From Phocoena phocoena (taxonomy: Eukaryota > Chordata > Mammalia > Artiodactyla > Phocoenidae), in the NCBI RefSeq assembly GCF_963924675.1, contig NC_089226.1, forward strand, positions 44,409,124 through 44,473,123: DNA of 64,000 bases. The letters are read 5' to 3'. How positions within the stretch are numbered: position 1 is the first letter of the stretch; each line of letters opens with the position of its first letter. Of the stretch, positions 62,395-64,000 are shown one piece after another. Below the pieces are notes generated by a model. It searched no databases. It saw only the letters and a program-made list of their open reading frames with translations, and had not been told where the DNA came from. A program made the translations under genes and the position numbers.

Positions 62395-62620
62395 TGTTAT
62401 CACTATGGTTACCATCATGCAGATTGCAGTCAGACATGCTTTCCAAATTGAGCAAATTACTTAAACTCTCTGAATATCAAGGTTTTTCATCTGTAAATGG
62501 GGACTATAACAACTTTTTACGAAGGATCAAATAATTTTACCTAAGTAAAGCATTTAGTATATAGTGCCAAGTACAGAGTGTTTAATAATGGCAGGTATTA
62601 TATTATTATTGAATACAAGA
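62395..62620 (+). repeat. MIR SINE, near full length
   Basis: 'aaattacttaaactctctga', 'tcatctgtaaatggggacta', 'taaagcatttagtatatagtg', with an ATT-rich 3' end. Confidence 0.8.
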
Positions 62621-62774
62621 CCGTTGGGCAGGCCACCAAATTGTTAACCCTGACTCTGTAACACTGGATGAATAGTCATTATTATAATAACTATCATCAA
62701 TATATCATATAAAGATATATTATGATAATTTCGGTATATGGAACTCAAAGAATATGTCAGATACTAAACTAGTC

Positions 62775-62925
62775 ATTTTACATTCACAGATTTCATTGAA
62801 TCCATTTACTATAATGCTTTAAGATATGTTATTCTAATTTTAAAGAAAAAACGGTCTCAGAATAATTAAGTAACTTGTCCAGGATTTTGTAGCTAAGTAA
62901 GTTACAAAAGTCATGTTTTTATGAC
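62775..62925 (-). repeat. MIR fragment
   Basis: Reverse MIR: 'ctaattttaaagaaaaaacg', 'gaataattaagtaacttgtc', 'tttgtagctaagtaagtt'. Confidence 0.7.
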
Positions 62926-63019
62926 TCAAAAGACTATACCCTTTCCACTGCATTATTCTATTTTCCATTTAGTATTTTCATCAACACAGAAAACACACAT
63001 ATATGATAATTGCACCCCA

Positions 63020-63125
63020 TTTTTTTCTGTTGAGAAAAAAAACCAAAGGTCAAAGATTCCAAATAACTTGTCCAATAACATCTGGTAACTAGCAGAGGTA
63101 GAATCTGGTAAGTGGCAGAAGTCTT
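63020..63125 (-). repeat. MIR fragment
   Basis: Reverse MIR: 'ccaaataacttgtccaataa', 'ggtaactagcagaggtagaa', ending just before the candidate exon at 63163. Confidence 0.6.
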
Positions 63126-63162
63126 CTGATGATGAATTTGTTCTTTTTCTGTTTCAACACAG

Positions 63163-63263
63163 GTGACTTATATGATTTGGGGGAAACAGATCAAGCTGTC
63201 TCAAGTCAAATGAAAAAAGGGAGATATAGAAAGAAGAAACAGATGTATTCATGGAGAAAGTGA
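63163..63263 (+). CDS. Candidate plus-strand terminal exon (antisense to TYR), unproven
   Basis: Follows a strong pyrimidine tract and acceptor (tttttctgtttcaacacag). From its third base the frame is open 33 codons to a TGA at 63261-63263 and includes DLYDLGETDQA and a basic MKKGRYRKKKQM. Its first two bases, GT, would complete the codon left open by the candidate exon ending at 44605 (G|GT, Gly). I do not recognise the peptide. The exon/intron logic is inferred from local sequence only, and short open frames in AT-rich DNA can occur by chance. Confidence 0.2.
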
Positions 63264-64000
63264 ACTTAGTGTTCTCTTAAACATAAAAAATAGCGACAAA
63301 CAACCAGTTATTAAAAGCTTTAGGAGCAAAAATTCTATCATGACATTAGAGGTTTATCTAAATAAAAATGTAAACCCTATGACATTCCACAGAATCTTTT
63401 TCATAAAGAAAAAGAGAAGCTGTTAATTCACTGAGCTGTTGCCATGGTTACCTAAACCCATGACTCGCTGCTGAAAAGTAACTTTTTTTTTCTTCCTACT
63501 GTTTGCTTCCATGTGATATGCTTTTCACCTGATGAGTGAATTCCCTGGTCACACTTCACTCATGCCCATCATCTTGGAAAAATTTTTCTCTTTATTTTGA
63601 TCCATCATGACAGCTACCCTTTCCTTCTTACGGCTAGCTTATCTGCTGCTTGCATAACATTGGATCTAACTGTGTTGAGCATAGGTATTTGTACTTTAAT
63701 ATTCACCCCCCACCTCCAAAAATAATGGACTGCTTTAATTGACGACAAACATGCTTCTAGTTTAAAAGCTCTTGGCATTAAACAAACCAAAAAATAAAGG
63801 AACAAATATACAAAAAAAGCATGTGAATTCTGAATATAGGCTTTCTATGAAGACTAACATTAAGTACATAATTTTTAATATATTATTTTATTGAATAAAA
63901 AACCTTACCAGTAAATATTATTAATCTCAATTAAGTAACACTCAGGTTGTAACTTGCCTGATCTTCTCTATGTGTGCTTCCATTTTTTGCATGCACACAC

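Larger units (their letters stand above)
52416..64000 (-). other. TYR: TYR intron 1 (3' part)
   Basis: Intron sequence upstream of exon 2; exon 1, with signal peptide and CuA site, is not in the window and should lie beyond 64000. It holds L1-D and its fused SINE (52681-59540), an L1 3' tail, six MIR fragments and one exon-like plus-strand segment (63163-63263). The stretches 59541-59890, 60021-61190, 61291-61635, 61976-62395 and 63264-64000 are AT-rich and I see nothing recognisable in them. Confidence 0.9.

Noticed and set aside
53900..64000. TYR exon 1
   Set aside because: No frame with the CuA region or signal peptide is visible on the minus strand up to 64000; it should lie beyond the window.

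Overview
The window is mammalian, almost certainly cetacean, nuclear DNA. The diagnostic elements are CHR-type tRNA-derived SINEs of the GC-rich form typical of whales and dolphins (59321-59540, 24703-24909, end of a copy at 1-31), an older CHR copy (43163-43391), and cetartiodactyl L1 elements. Older layers are MIR, L2, MLT1 and hAT/Charlie elements. I saw no BovB or Bov-tA repeats, which argues against a ruminant. There are no prokaryotic-type genes, rRNAs or CRISPR arrays.

The protein-coding gene I can identify is tyrosinase (TYR), the copper enzyme that limits melanin synthesis, on the minus strand. Only two small exons lie here: exon 2 (52199-52415, 217 bp) and exon 3 (10350-10497, 148 bp). 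Both have exactly the human exon lengths and phases, intact AG/GT splice sites and an open frame. Exon 3 carries the CuB histidines. The window therefore runs from part of intron 1 (52416-64000), through exon 2, all of intron 2 (10498-52198, 41.7 kb) and exon 3, into part of intron 3 (1-10349). Exons 1, 4 and 5 lie outside.

The introns have been enlarged by L1. L1-A (14074-21233, plus, nearly full length), L1-B (27797-30054, minus, with a twin-priming inversion and a perfect 13-bp target-site duplication) and L1-C (35650-41010, plus) lie in intron 2. L1-D (52681-59320, plus) starts about 270 bp upstream of exon 2 in the TYR sense and is joined directly to a SINE. All are coding-dead, with stops, frameshifts and, in L1-B and L1-D, damaged reverse-transcriptase motifs. 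The long reading frames in the window are nearly all pieces of these elements. A, C and D lie antisense to TYR.

Most worth following up: (1) TYR codons 278 and 378 (human numbering) differ from human; (2) L1-D, whose CpG-retaining 5'UTR abuts exon 2, could act as an antisense promoter; (3) the L1-D/SINE chimera; (4) L1-C and L1-D are direct repeats flanking exon 2; (5) two plus-strand exon-like segments with compatible phase (44510-44605 and 63163-63263) that could be a nested antisense transcript; (6) an unidentified decayed protein-like segment at 12963-13415. No new multi-gene system is evident.
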